From Podospora pseudoanserina (taxonomy: Eukaryota; Ascomycota; Sordariomycetes; Sordariales; Podosporaceae): DNA of 64,000 nt. A model generated the notes under the pieces. The model was not told the origin of the DNA. It saw nothing but the letters and a program-made list of their open reading frames with translations, and did no database searches. Positions 49,559-61,200 of the stretch are shown piece by piece. The position numbers and the translations under genes are program-made. The DNA lies in assembly GCF_035222485.1 (NCBI RefSeq), contig NC_085925.1, positions 62,001-126,000 of the forward strand, read 5' to 3'. Numbering within the stretch: the first letter of the stretch is position 1; each line of letters starts with the position of its first letter.

Positions 49559-49601
49559 ATATGAACTGGGTGGTTATCTAGACCAAGTGCGACGAACCCA
49601 A

Positions 49602-50621
49602 CTAATCCCCCAATGGGTACGGATGAAGCACTTGGCCGTAATACAGCTCCGCATCCTTGCTAGCCAAAAACACAAAGCTGGGTGCAACCTCACTGGGCTG
49701 ACCGGGTCGTCCCAAGGCATACTTCTCTCCAAAACCCTCCATGTCCTCAGCTGGTCGTGAAGCTGGCTGCAAGGGGGTGTGAACGGGTCCCGGGGCGATG
49801 CAGTTGACCCTGATGCCCTTGGGTATGAGCTGTTTGGCGAGTGACCGAGTAAAAGACACGATAGCCCCCTTTGTTGCCGCGTAATCGACCATGGCACCTG
49901 TTCCACGGAAGGCAACGGTCGATGTGGTGTTGATGATTCTGTGTGTCGACATTAGTGCCACACTCTTGAACTATTCCAGATAGACACGAAAATGACTTAC
50001 GAGCCGCCCTTCTCCATATGCTTCACAGCATACTTTGTGATGGCAAACATTTGCAGAATGTTGCTCCGGAATGTGCTCTCCACATTCTCGAGGTCAATGT
50101 CGGTGATATCCTGGCACATGATTTGCTTCGAGGCATTGTTGACGAGCACGTGGATCTTGCCGAATTTGTCAACATGGACCTGAACAGCCTTGCGGCACGT
50201 CTCAGCGTCCATCAGATCCCCCGGAAATAGCAAGCACTGCTGTCCCTCGGCTTCCACGAGCTTTTTCGTCTTTTCAGCGTCCTCCTGCTCTTCGGGGAGA
50301 TAGACTATCGTGACATCTGAGCCTTCGCGGGCAAACAGCACCGCTACTGAACGTCCGATTCCAGAGCTGTTTGTGGTCTGTGTTAGTTTCCATCCAGCGA
50401 GCATACTTGGAAATAAACCATCAGAACAACTGAACCTACTCTCCCCCCGTAATGAAAGCCTTGTTCCCTTTGAGCTTTCCCGAGCCCTTGTATTCGTGCA
50501 GTTGGTCCTTGCCCTCAAGTTTGGTGGATTCGCTTTCTGGCTTCATGTTCTTGTCGAGGCCTGGAAGGTTCTGGGCCTGTGCCTCCTTCACGGGCTGAAA
50601 TTCACCGCCTTTGGCCGACAT
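49602..50621 (-). CDS. Short-chain dehydrogenase/reductase
   Basis: A classical SDR-fold NAD(P) oxidoreductase of 294 residues. Exons 50440-50621, 50001-50366 and 49602-49938 join in frame across introns of 73 and 62 bp (GTAGGT and GTAAGT donors, AACTAAC and ACTAATG branch sites). An N-terminal extension (MSAKGGEFQPVKEAQ...) precedes the Rossmann motif TGGDSGIGRS, which is restored by the first splice. The NNAS block (NNAG type) and the catalytic S..Y-AATK follow: TTSTVAFRGTGAMVDYAATK. The extension and the GG-D-SGIG motif resemble fungal and bacterial stress-linked SDRs similar to glucose dehydrogenases. The substrate is unknown. The C-terminal GQVLHPYPLGD is shorter than usual, and a frame change just before the stop cannot be excluded. 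Confidence 0.85.
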
Positions 50622-51010
50622 GTTTGCCAGAGATTGATGTGTTAGCAGAGATGTAAATATTACCTTTGGATGAACTGTTGGAGAGTTGGAGATTATGGAA
50701 ATTGGCATGAAAAGGGAATGATGCTTGTCGCTTTTACAGATGATGAGAAGTGGGGAGCAGATTCGCGTAGCTGTGACGTCAATTAGGAGTAACAACGTCA
50801 TCGACACCGCCTCGCACATCAAAGACCGGTGCAAGTCAGCAACAAAACATCACTAAACATTAAGTCGAGAACTGCGTGATACCACAAACCACAGCCTTCA
50901 AATGAGAAACAATATCAGCGTCCACACCAGTAGTCGTTCTTAGGTATTTTGCCCGTTTTAGGTCCCCAGTACCATGAGCAGAGCTACACTTCTCGCCTCA
51001 TCCTCATCTT
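50622..51010. other. Intergenic, no gene seen
   Basis: Promoter side of the SDR gene and 3' flank of the next minus-strand gene. Nothing else recognised. Confidence 0.55.
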
Positions 51011-51751
51011 CTAGCACCACTCCTTGGTGAGAATGACATTCCACTTATTCTTGTAGAAAATTTGCCAAGCAACCAGCCTGTTGATATCAGCACCGACGGT
51101 GCATTCGCCGTAAATATACTCTGCGCCATCTGCAATGGAACCCCACGACTCGAGCTCCTTCTCCTTGTCATTCTGCAAATAAGTTAAATCAAGTGGTAAC
51201 GTACAAGTTGAGCAGCTTGAGAACTTACATCGTTGCACCAGTAAATTGCTGCATTATATCCACATGAGACACGACCGCAGTTGTTGGGTCCTGGGCCGTT
51301 CTTGGGGGCAGCGGTAGTCACCTTTCTCAGGCACGCGATCCCGTCCTTCACCGCTAGCCAATCAGTCTTCACCCACGGCCACCGCAAAGATAGTAGTCCC
51401 GATCGTAAAGAGCGGCTGCGGAGACGGTTCCATCGGACACGGTGCTATAGGACGGCTGCTGGGCCTGGAAAGTGGCATTCCAACCGGGGAACTGGGCCTC
51501 CATCTGGGCCACAGCTTCTTGAATCGTGCCAAAGACCGAGACGGCGGCGCTGTTGGGGTTGTTGAGGTCGGTAAGGAGGTCCCACTGGACGTCGACAACA
51601 GTGTACGTGTCAGGAAGGCTGGCGCTGGCGATCTGTTATGGGACCCCAGATCTCCAGATTAGCATGAGACCGATAGTACGCAGGGGATCTGAAAGCCTAC
51701 TCCGATGAATACCAGCAAGCTGCAGAGAGCCAAGGCGACGCTTGGCAACAT
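51011..51751 (-). CDS. Small secreted Cys-containing protein with a one-base frame break
   Basis: Three exons (51701-51751, 51229-51632, 51011-51172) with introns of 68 and 56 bp encode a leader MLPSVALALCSLLVFIG and a mature part of about 190 residues. Blocks include YSTVSDGTVSAAALYDRDYY-LCGGR, then KTDWLAVKDGIACLRKV, GPGPNNCGRVSCGYNAAIYW and a C-terminal NKWNVILTKEWC. This pattern (CGGR, NCGRVSC, final W-N-V..C) is shared by many fungal secreted proteins of unknown function (general knowledge). Near 51377 the frame needs one extra base (CGGR-W-VKTD), and the summed exon length leaves remainder 2, consistent with a single-base deletion or a sequencing error. As written, translation stops after GGRG. 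Confidence 0.6.
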
Positions 51752-52490
51752 CGTGGTGTCGGGTGTCGTGGCTACGATGGTTCTTGATAGTGAGGTCAGG
51801 TTTCTGGTTGCTGTGTGATGAGGAGGCAATCCAACTTTGATGGCGGCCAGGGAAGGGCTACTTATAGCCGGCATCGACGGGCTCCCCGAGGCCCTCAACA
51901 AAACAGCTCTTGCGGACGAAAGGAGCCGTCCCCACAGCCTAGTCCAGTGTCGTCAAGATCTACGAGCGCAAGCATGCTCTTTCACTTCAGATGGTGTGAG
52001 ATAACAGCCTGCTTACGACTGTTGAATGTTGCTCCCCTCACGAGGCCTCTTTCCTCGGGCCCCCATCATCCAGACTCTAGACATGTCCTGTCTTTGTTTT
52101 CTCTCACTGCTCATCTCTCTTGCAAGAGCTACCCACCCCCAATCCCCAACAGTCCTCTGTGGTAGCGTCGACCAGCAATTACAAATTCACAACAGGAGCC
52201 ACCGGTATCAGCCTCGACATTGGGATATCCAATACGCGGCTTCATGGTATTTCTGGGCACACTGATCAAGCAGAAGTGGTGTAGGTATTCATAATCTTGT
52301 CAATTAAAACATCTTTTCTCATATCCTATCTTCATATCGTTTGACTCATAATCCATGCTGATAACGAAGATTTTGGCCAGCGTGACCGATGATGATTCAC
52401 CAGTCTGGTGTCAAAAATAATGTCGACTGCACCCATTAAAAGTGAAACCAGCACCCCTCTCACTCCTTATCTCTCTCTCTCTCTCTTCCA
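51752..52490. other. Intergenic, no gene seen
   Basis: Lies between two minus-strand genes. It holds the promoter of the secreted protein and the 3' flank of the transporter, including a short TC tract. Confidence 0.55.
52468..52488. repeat. (TC)n microsatellite
   Basis: A run of about nine TC dinucleotides just past the transporter stop codon. Confidence 0.8.
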
Positions 52491-54495
52491 TTACTTCTCA
52501 GTGGTTTCTTTGAGTGCAGCACCAGCGACAACCCCCTCCACTTCCACATTCGTGGGCCCATTATTCTTGCTAAGCACATACTCCTCCCTATCGATATGCC
52601 TGAACAAAAAGTAAAACACCACGCTCAAAATTCCACCTGTAATGGCTGGACCGCCAAAGTCCCACACCAGATGAGGATCTTGAATGACGCTGCTGCATGC
52701 CAAACCGATGGCGTACGCAACCGCGGAGGTGAAGAGGTTGAGGGCAGAGACAAGCCCGCGCATATTGGGAGGCGCACGGGAGTACGCGAGGCCGTAGGCG
52801 GGGACGTTGACGAACAGCTCTGAGATGCCTCCAATGGCAAAAGGAATGGCCATCCACCAGATGCTGATGGGGGCCACGCCAGTCCCGATGGTGCAGTCGC
52901 TGCTCCCATATTCCCCGCATGGTGACTGCTTGTAGGCGTAGTGGGTGATGATGGTGTATCCAGCTCCACCAACACTCGACATCAAGAGGCCAGTTGTGAT
53001 GCGGGCGATGGGGCCGTAGTGAATGCCCATCTTACGCAGAAGCGGATACAATCCGTAGTTGAGAATGGGCGCGAAGCAAATGATGCTCAAGGCGTTGAAG
53101 TTGGAAATAACATCGTTGGGGACGCCGTTTGTCTCCAGCATAGTTGACAAGAAGCTGGCCGCCGCGCCAATGCCATTGTCATTGATGTACTGGATGGGGA
53201 AGAAGCAAAAGATGCCTGTGGCCTGAAAGGTACGGCGCACGTCTTCGACGAAGTCATCGTTCCAGCGGGTTGGGTAGCTCTCGGCGAGGCCTGCAGCTGC
53301 AATGTTGGATGGTTTGGCGAGGTCCCAGAACCCATGCCGACCGAATTTGGCAAAGCCACCACGGCGGAAGCAGATGCTGAGGATCCTGAACACATTGGGA
53401 AGGTCGCTTCCACCAGGGGGGTGGAGGATCAAACGCTTGTAAAGGAACCAGAGAAGGAATGGCAGGGGAAGGTAGAGGATGAGCGGGATCAGAAAGGCAA
53501 GCCACCACTGGTTTGAAATTGTGAGCTTAGATGTGAGACATTTGGAACAGTGACGAGACACTTACACCAACATATTTTTCTGAATACGACGTGGCAACGC
53601 CCATAAACCCGCCAATGTTGATCATCAAGTAAAACCAGAGCACTGTTCAGTCATGGGTCAGGTGGGATCAGTAGGCCGGCCAGAGCAGGGGCAGAAACTC
53701 ACTAACGCGCTCCGTCGTCGACTCGGGATCCTGGATCACCCTCTCCCCACTACTCAGCGTGATAACGGTGGGCACGGTAGTTGTTACTTGATCGAGAAGG
53801 AGTGGGGAAACATTGGGCTTGAACATGGCTATCCCGTGCTGTTAGCATGTGGCCCAACAGGGACCATTCCGCAACAACTCACCTGCACCCACGGCAAGTA
53901 TATAGACAGACAAAAAATAAGGAGCCTTGGATGTCCCCGCCAACAGTAAGTCTTTGCTGCCGGCAGCCACCATGAGGGCATGGGCAACACCAAACACAGC
54001 CACGCCCCAGCAGATCAGCTTGAAGCGGCCAAACTTGGCATCGGCCATCCAACCAAACACCACTGGCAGGGCGTAGGCCAACATGCTGAAGCTCTGCGTC
54101 ACAGCGTTGGCGGCGACGGTGCCCATTCCCAGAGCACCAGCCGTCTGCTGGTCATTCTTGTCGCGGGGAGGGGCGCCCCAACCATTGCCTCCTCGTGGCA
54201 TAGGTCTGTTGACATAGTTGCTGATGAGGGGTTGGACGCCGTAGTAAGAGGCTCTTTCGCAGAACTCGACAACACAGATCAGATAGGCGATGACTGGGAT
54301 GTTACCGGGGACACGGCGGAGGGTGGCGAGGTCTTCCTCAGTGGGCCTGCCGAGGTAGTTGTCTTCGGTGATGGTGCGGGGGTCGACCGAAGGCAGCGAA
54401 GCCGACTCAACGTCGCTCGTCTCACCCGTCATGGCGACAGCCTTTTCAGGCTTCTCGTTTGTTGCTGGGGAGTATGGCTGGTTAGTGGGTCGCAT
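52491..54495 (-). CDS. POT/PTR2-family proton-coupled oligopeptide transporter
   Basis: A membrane symporter for di- and tripeptides, 610 residues. Exons 53883-54495, 53703-53828, 53566-53642 and 52491-53507 join in frame across introns of 54, 60 and 58 bp. A cytosolic N terminus with TEEDLATLRRVPGNIP precedes VVEFCERASYYGVQPLISNY, which matches the POT signature E-x-x-E-R-F/x-x-Y-Y-G region (here FCERASYYG). ERVMLWFYLMINIGGFMG is restored by splicing and matches the second POT signature. A glycine-rich C-terminal half with about six further membrane segments follows, ending in an acidic tail. Met at 54495 was chosen; an alternative in-frame Met at 54432 (MTGETSDVES) would shorten the tail by 21 residues. 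Confidence 0.87.
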
Positions 54496-55648
54496 CAGAG
54501 AAGGGTCGTCGATGACATCTGTTACACATACCCATACTTTCAGTCGCCTGTCTCTGCCAGCTACCGAAGAGAAGGAGTGCAAAGAGAAAAGAGAGCAGAG
54601 CAGAGGCAAGCTTGGGAAGGGGGGAGAGGGGGGGTCCTGTGAGCTTGACAGATGGGAACAGAACCGTCGCTCAAGGCTAATGGCGGGTAGAGCGTGCTTA
54701 GGGCGACCCGACTCAGGGAAGCAGCAAAGATTAAGGCCTGCGAGAGTGCCTTGGTTCCCGACGGGACGGGCGTTCGACTAAAGTTCGGACGAAACGTGAC
54801 TGACTGTCAGTAACGGGGGCAGTCGGTGGGCAGAGAAAACAGCAGCTGGCCCCGGATTTATGCTCGTCTGAATTTGTGCGAAGGCTGGGGCATGCAAGGG
54901 CAAGAGCGGCGAAAAGCAATGCTTCCTTGCTCATCCATGGCTTCCTTATCTCTGTGCAAGGAATGTTGTTCCTACCTGCCTGCCATGATGGGAACTCTGA
55001 CCGAGCAAGCAGGTGGAGTCCATTTTTCTTCTCCCCCATCGGTCCTTCCCCAGATCTGTGCGAGTGGAATGAGCCCGCAGTCACACAGGAGGGAAACATG
55101 CATAAGGCACATACATGTAAGGTACGGCCAGGACCTGGGGAACAGCACTTCAGCCGCGCGTGGAGATGTGGTCGGAACTTTGATCATGTTGTACTTCTGT
55201 ATACCTTACCGTCAACGGCAGCACCCCCCTGTGCTTCTAGTGTTTCCCTCGGCCGATCTGAATGGGAGTGGATGAAGAACATACCTACTCCACTTTCAAC
55301 CTTTCAACTGCTGCGAAGGGTTTGGAGAACGATCCTTGTCACTCCGAGCCTTCCGAGATTCTCCATCTCATGCTGGACTGGTCCAGATTCTGCTATTTTC
55401 CATGCGGCAACTTTTCTGTCTTTCTCGTCGCAAGTCAGCAGCTCGAAGTCTCGCAAAGCTCATGAGATGTCGTTGTAGGTGGCCGCCAAGCGCAATGTTC
55501 GTCTGGCTGCCAAGCCCAAAGCTTGTTTGACTGCCAAGTCAGCGAGCTCTTGGGCAGTTGAAGCCAAGTTCTCAAGCGGCTTGGCGATGTTTCCAGCAAT
55601 TCGGTCACCATCTCAGGGTAGGTAGACAAGCAAGTATATAAATTCAAC
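54496..55648. other. Intergenic, no gene seen
   Basis: Promoter region of the peptide transporter and 3' flank of the amidase. At 55480-55600 the word CTGCCAAG or GCCAAG recurs several times at irregular spacing. No coding sequence recognised. Confidence 0.5.
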
Positions 55649-57499
55649 TCAATCCGATCCCTCGTAGATATTTAACAATGGAATCGGCTTCTTCTTGTAG
55701 CCCTCCCAAGTAGGAAGAGACCGTTTATACTGGTTCCCGGCCGTGGTCTTTTGCAAATCCTCAATGGCCGATCCAAACTTGACCAACTCTGATTCAGCCC
55801 ATGCCGTCTGCAGAATGGCCAGTCCGAACGGCATTCCCGTGGCCGAATGAATCCCGGCAGGCAGAGTGATGATGGGATATCCAGCTTGAGCAGAAATCTG
55901 ATAGCTCTGGCCAACAGCGGGTGGGACCAACAAACCATTGAGCTTCTTGCCTTTGTAGTTCAGAGCATCGTCTATGCCTTTGCGAGTCTTTGTCTGTGTG
56001 AATTCGAGAGCCTGCCAGTATGTCTCATCTTGGATGCCCTTGGTCGCCAATGAAGCCAGGAAACCATCTTGGCCAGAGTAGAAGGCGGGATTTCCCAATG
56101 GCCACGGGTTTCCTCCTTCAGTGCCATCGTTGTCGTAATTGTATTGTCTGAGCATCCATGTCAGCCCTTGTGAACCATGGTCACCGCTGGCAATAAAAGG
56201 AAATTACTCACACAATATCCTCGAGCGACCTGATGTCAGTGTTATCCAATTCGGAGAGGTATGTATTGATGTTGTTATAAAAGTCAACAGCAACAACAGT
56301 GTACTCGCTTTCGTTCGGATAGCCTCTTCTCGTGCCCCAGTCCCAGTCCCACCAATCCGGACTGACAATGGTCTCGTAGTCTGTGATCTCGGTCCCGTTG
56401 ATGATGGTGGCACCCGCCTCCGTAATCAAATCGAGCAGCGCAGTCAACTGCCTCAGCTGCTCTGGGTCAGCGTGCCGCCAGAAACACTGCCAGGGCAGTC
56501 CGAATGCCGCGCCCCTCAAAGCTCTCTTGTTGGTCAGAAACTGCGTGTAACCGCCCCTGGGACTTTGCTGCGCAAGTGTGTAGTTGTCTCGTTGGTCCTT
56601 CCCGTAGATGGCGTCAAGCGTGTAAACGGCGTCTCGCACGGAGCGCCCAAATGTGCCCACCGTGTCTTGATGCTCCGTCTCGGGAACAACTCCAGCTCTC
56701 GAAGTCAGTCCCACGGTGGGCTTGAAGCCGACAACCGAATTCCTCATGGCAGGATTGATGACAGAGCCATCGGTTTCCGTTCCCAGAGACACTGCCACCG
56801 CGTTAGCTGCCACCCCAATCGCGCTCCCACTGCTGCTTCCGCCGGGGTTGACGGTGAAGTTGTAAGGAGACCGGGCCTGTCCACCCCGTGCGCTGTAGCC
56901 TTCGCTGTAATTGTTCGATCTCATATCCGCCCACTCGCTGAGCGTCGCCTTGCCCAGCAGCACGCCTCCTGCTTCCCTCAGCTTCTTGACCACAAACGCG
57001 TCTCTCGGCACTCGGGAGCCCAGAAGCGCCCAGGATCCGGCCGTGGTCTCCATCTTATCCTTGGTTCCGATGTTCTCCTTGACGGTAAACGGAATGCCGT
57101 GCATCGGCCCACGGACTTTTCCCGCCCTCCTCTCCCGGTCAAGATTGGCTGCAATGTCCAGAGCATCCGGGTTGAATTCGAGTAACGAGCTAGATACGGC
57201 AGTCGTCAACTTCTCCATCACCCGGAAGAGGCAGGCAGTAATACTCACTTGATGTAGTCGTCAGTCTGCAGTACTCTTTGCGCATAACACTCGACGAGCT
57301 GCACGGCTGTCACGGTTCCGTTGCCCATCGCCTTTTGCATGTCATCAATGCTCGCTTCCTCGAGCCGGAAACTGCGGCCGCAGAGAGGCATCTTGAAGAA
57401 ATCCGCTGCTGCTCCGGTTGGGGCCATCGTCGCAGTGGTCGTTGCTGCTGCTGCCAAGCCTGCGAGGCTTTTGAAGTAGGTGAGACTGCCACCACCCAT
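55649..57499 (-). CDS. Amidase signature family hydrolase
   Basis: An enzyme hydrolysing a carboxamide to acid and ammonia, 575 residues. Exons 57249-57499, 56212-57189 and 55649-56147 join in frame across introns of 59 and 64 bp (GTGAGT donors; CTAG and CTCAG acceptors). The Ser-cisSer-Lys machinery is visible: Lys121 in GIPFTVKENIG, the Gly/Ser-rich signature NPGGSSSGSAIG (about 199-209), and the nucleophile Ser226 in TETDGSVINPA. An N-terminal Ala/Thr-rich hydrophobic stretch after MGGGSLTYFKSLAG may be a leader or anchor. The C-terminal part LLVPPAVGQSYQISAQAGYP fits the family. Similar fungal amidases are often secreted and of unknown substrate. Confidence 0.88.
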
Positions 57500-58213
57500 C
57501 TCTACACTGTCGAAACAACCAAAAATGACGGTAATACTTCCGGAACACAAGGAAAAAAAAAGAAAAAGAGGAGGACCCGCATTTTATCAGAAGCCGCCAC
57601 TCCGTCCATCATCTTGTTCTGTATCAACTCACACACTAATCACCAACAACACATCACCCCCGCAGCACAAGGGCCCATGGCGACATCTTGGCTCCATTGA
57701 TTCACTGGTCTTCCCCTGTAATTGCCTGCCGCGGCTGGGTTCGTACTACCCAAACGATGCAGCTTCTCGATAGCTTCATCTCCACACCAACCGTTAGTTG
57801 ATCATATTTCACACACCATCCGAAAGCAGATGTGGTTCTCAAGTGACCGGCTCCTTCGCCACGAGTTACAAAAATAGACATTCCGCTGCGTGATAATGCT
57901 ACCCACGAATACCTAAACCTTATGGGACCATCCATATCAATCCGCTTCCCATACCCGACCCAAGTCAAAACATGAAGCTATGAAAAAAACCACAAAGTTT
58001 CAATGTGGTAGGGAATAAAAAGACACCGTGCCCGGGTGGATCAGGTCAAGCAGGCCAAGATATGCGCAACATGAGAAACCTCAAACAACGAAAAAACAAC
58101 GGCAGAAGAGCAAAAGTATCAGTCAACGACCCTTGACCAGGCAACGCTGACACAAAACTGTTGAGAAGATCCTGCACCAAATTGGCCCTCTACGAGGCAC
58201 CCGAGACCAGCAT
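57500..58213. other. Intergenic, no gene seen
   Basis: About 700 bp holding the amidase promoter and the EDC4 3' end. A purine-rich A/G tract lies near 57550-57572. Confidence 0.55.
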
Positions 58214-61200
58214 TCAGTAAGCAGAGTTATTGTAATGCCCTTGGATGTGGCTCGGCACAGGCCCGGCAACAGCGCCATGCTTCATCAGTTCCACAATTTG
58301 GGAGGCAATTTTGACCATAGACGCGAGCGTGTTCAGCTGGGGGCTTTGGGGACTGACGGCCATGAGCTCTGACTGCAGCGACTGGAACTTGCTCCGCATA
58401 AGCGACATGATTCGAGGTGTCACCTCGCGGGTTTGCTCATCCTACAACAACCTGGTTAGCCGTGGCTCTATGCTCAAGAGCAGACGCGATCAAAGACGAA
58501 GTACATACCATTGAGCCGAGCTTGGACTCGAAAGCGGCCAGCAAAAACTCGAGCAAGTCAATCTTTTGCGTGAGCTTGGGAGTGTTGCTGTGGAATTCGT
58601 TGACAAGGTTGGCGCCGATCGAAAGCAGCAGAAGAGGGGCTAGATTTCGCAGCATGCCCGGAGACTGCCGAGAAATAATGTGCTGGAAGACCACCTCGGC
58701 CTTGTCACCGCTGTGGAGCCACTTGAGCATGGCAGCATCGATATTATCGTTCTGCAGCAGATTGTGGATGGTCTCGAGAAGCTTGTTAAGCTCGGCGGCC
58801 TCACGCTCCTCGTCACGGCCCGAGGGGGAGTACAACTGTTGGCTGGGACTGTTGAACTGGTGCTGGAGCGCCTGCTGATGAGGCTGCTGTGGACGCTGTG
58901 TTACGGGTTGAGGTGCCTGCGGATGGGTGCGGGCATGTGACACAGGCAGCTGGTGTTGATGCTGCGTGTGCTGGAAATGCTGTGACCCGTAATCCGAAGC
59001 AGTTTGACTGAAGAAGTCCGAGCTATCACGGTGACCACGGCTGTTTAATTCCTGCTTGATGGGGGTGCTTTGTTGACTTGACTGATGGACCTGTTCTCTC
59101 AAAGTCCCGAAATCCTTGGATACCTGAGACTGAACTGCTGCTAGTGATGCAACGGCGGTGGAGAGCTCCTTGGTCTGGGCAATCAGGCGATCAAGCTTGG
59201 CATCTTCGTCGCGGCGGCGTTTCTCGAGCCTCTCGAAGGCCTCGTGAATGTGCCTGTGAACATCCTCGACGATGCGCTGATGAAGACTCTGCGCTGTGTT
59301 TTTGGCCAGCTGGGGTGCAAGCGTGTTGAAGGCTTTGGTGATTTGGATCTCAACTTGCTGATCGATCCGAGCATTGACGTTGTACGAGACCTTGTCGGAG
59401 ATGGTGTTAATCAAGTCGGTCTGCTGCAGCGCCTGGTTGACCGAGATGGGCAGAGCTCTCTTCAACTCCTGTTGGACGGCGTTGACCTGGGAGCTGGTCT
59501 GGCTGCTCAACTGTTCGGCAACGGAACGGTCGACAGAGCCGCAAATGGAGGGTATGACGTTCTTGTCAATCTGTTCAATGATCAAAGCACGGAGCACAGA
59601 CTCGGTATTATCGTTGAGAACATCAGACACCATCTGCAACAGATGAGACTGGCTGTTGGCAAACTCGGCGTCACGCCTCTTCTGAATCTCCTGCATCTGC
59701 TTGAGAATGTCGCTGAAGACGGTGTCGAAGCGGCTAGAAATGTTGGCGACGATGCGGGATTCCATCTTGTTGACGACGGATTCGAGGTGCTCGGAGGAAA
59801 TGGCGGCTGCCGTTGAGGATGGCTCGGCAGGAGGGATCGAAGGGGGCAGGGAGGATTGGTCGCCGTTGTTGCCACGGGAAGCTTTTCCCAGTTTTTGCAA
59901 GGTAGCTCTGTTGAGCTCGGCAGCGCCGTTGGGAGCAGGGTAGTCGCGATCCGTCGCACCTGTAGCAGACGCAGCAGCAGCAGCAGCAGCCTGCGCTTGA
60001 GCCTGCTGAGCTGCCTTCTTCTTTCTTCCCTTCTTTTCGTTCCTTTCAGGCTGCGGCGCTGGCGTGTCGTTCTCCTCCTTTCGCTCAAACTTGGGCGGCG
60101 TCGACACGCCGGCCCCCTTCTTCTCCTCACCCTGAGAAGACGGCATCTTCTGCAGTGCTTCCTTGGCATTACGCGAGACGATGCGAATCTGGGAAGCGGT
60201 GGCGGCGTCGTTCAAGATGTTGCTGCTTTGAGCAGAGGCTTCCGCGGGCTGGAGAGGAGGAGGCGCAACAAGCTTGGAGATGGTGACCAGGCCTGTCTCG
60301 ACGGCATCGGCCAAGAGAATAACCTTATTGTCCTTGGTCCAGCCGAGTTCGGCCTGCTTGACAAACAAGCAGGTCACGCCCTTGGAATGCATGGCATAGA
60401 GCTCAAACAGTGTGGGCTCATCGCCGTCGGCAGTAGCAGCAGGGTTCTCCAGCATGGTCAGGCTGCGAAGCACGCCCTTGTTGGCAAAAGAATACTCCCG
60501 GATACCACTAATGACGGCAGTAGACTCTGGCTGAGGAATCGACGAGTCTTGGGCCACGAGGCGCTGAATGTAGTCTACTTGCGACAGGTTTTTGAGCGTG
60601 TACTTAGGCGCCGAAAGATGAAGAAAGTAGATGGAGTTTCGTGTTGGGTGGCCGACCACAATCATGCTGGACGGGGCGTGGTACATGACGCTACAGACGG
60701 CGTCTGACTCCTTGTTGTGCGGGAAGTTGAACTCCTGCACCGGCTTGCCGAGAGCGAGGTCCCACAGCTGGAGGGTGTGGTTCTGCTTCATGCCCACAAC
60801 CATGTAGCGCAGGGCAACACGCTTCTGGTACGGTCGGTACTTATCCAACAGCAACACAGAGGTAGGCCAGGCCTTTTCACCCTCTGGAGTGGTCGTCAGG
60901 GTGAGGAGCGGCTCCTTGATCTCGAGCGTGGTTTGTGCCGGAATGGGATTCGAACGCTCTGAGCCTTCCTTAACAGCCGTGAGGTCCCGGACGTCCCAGA
61001 ACTTGACCCGCCCGCTCTTATCCAGCGAGACAACTACAGTGTCATCCTGGCTGAACGTAAAGTCCTTTCCAGCCTTGCCTGTGTTGATCTTGAGCGAGCA
61101 CTGCTTCAGAAGCTTTTCAGTGTCGACCACGCGGTCGTGGGCATTCTTGAACAAGTTGTTTTCGAAGATGAACGAGGGCCAGATGATGTTGATGGATTTT

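Noticed and set aside
56139-57185. 348-codon plus-strand ORF
   Set aside because: Exactly opposite the amidase, whose motifs and splice sites are convincing; antisense shadow.
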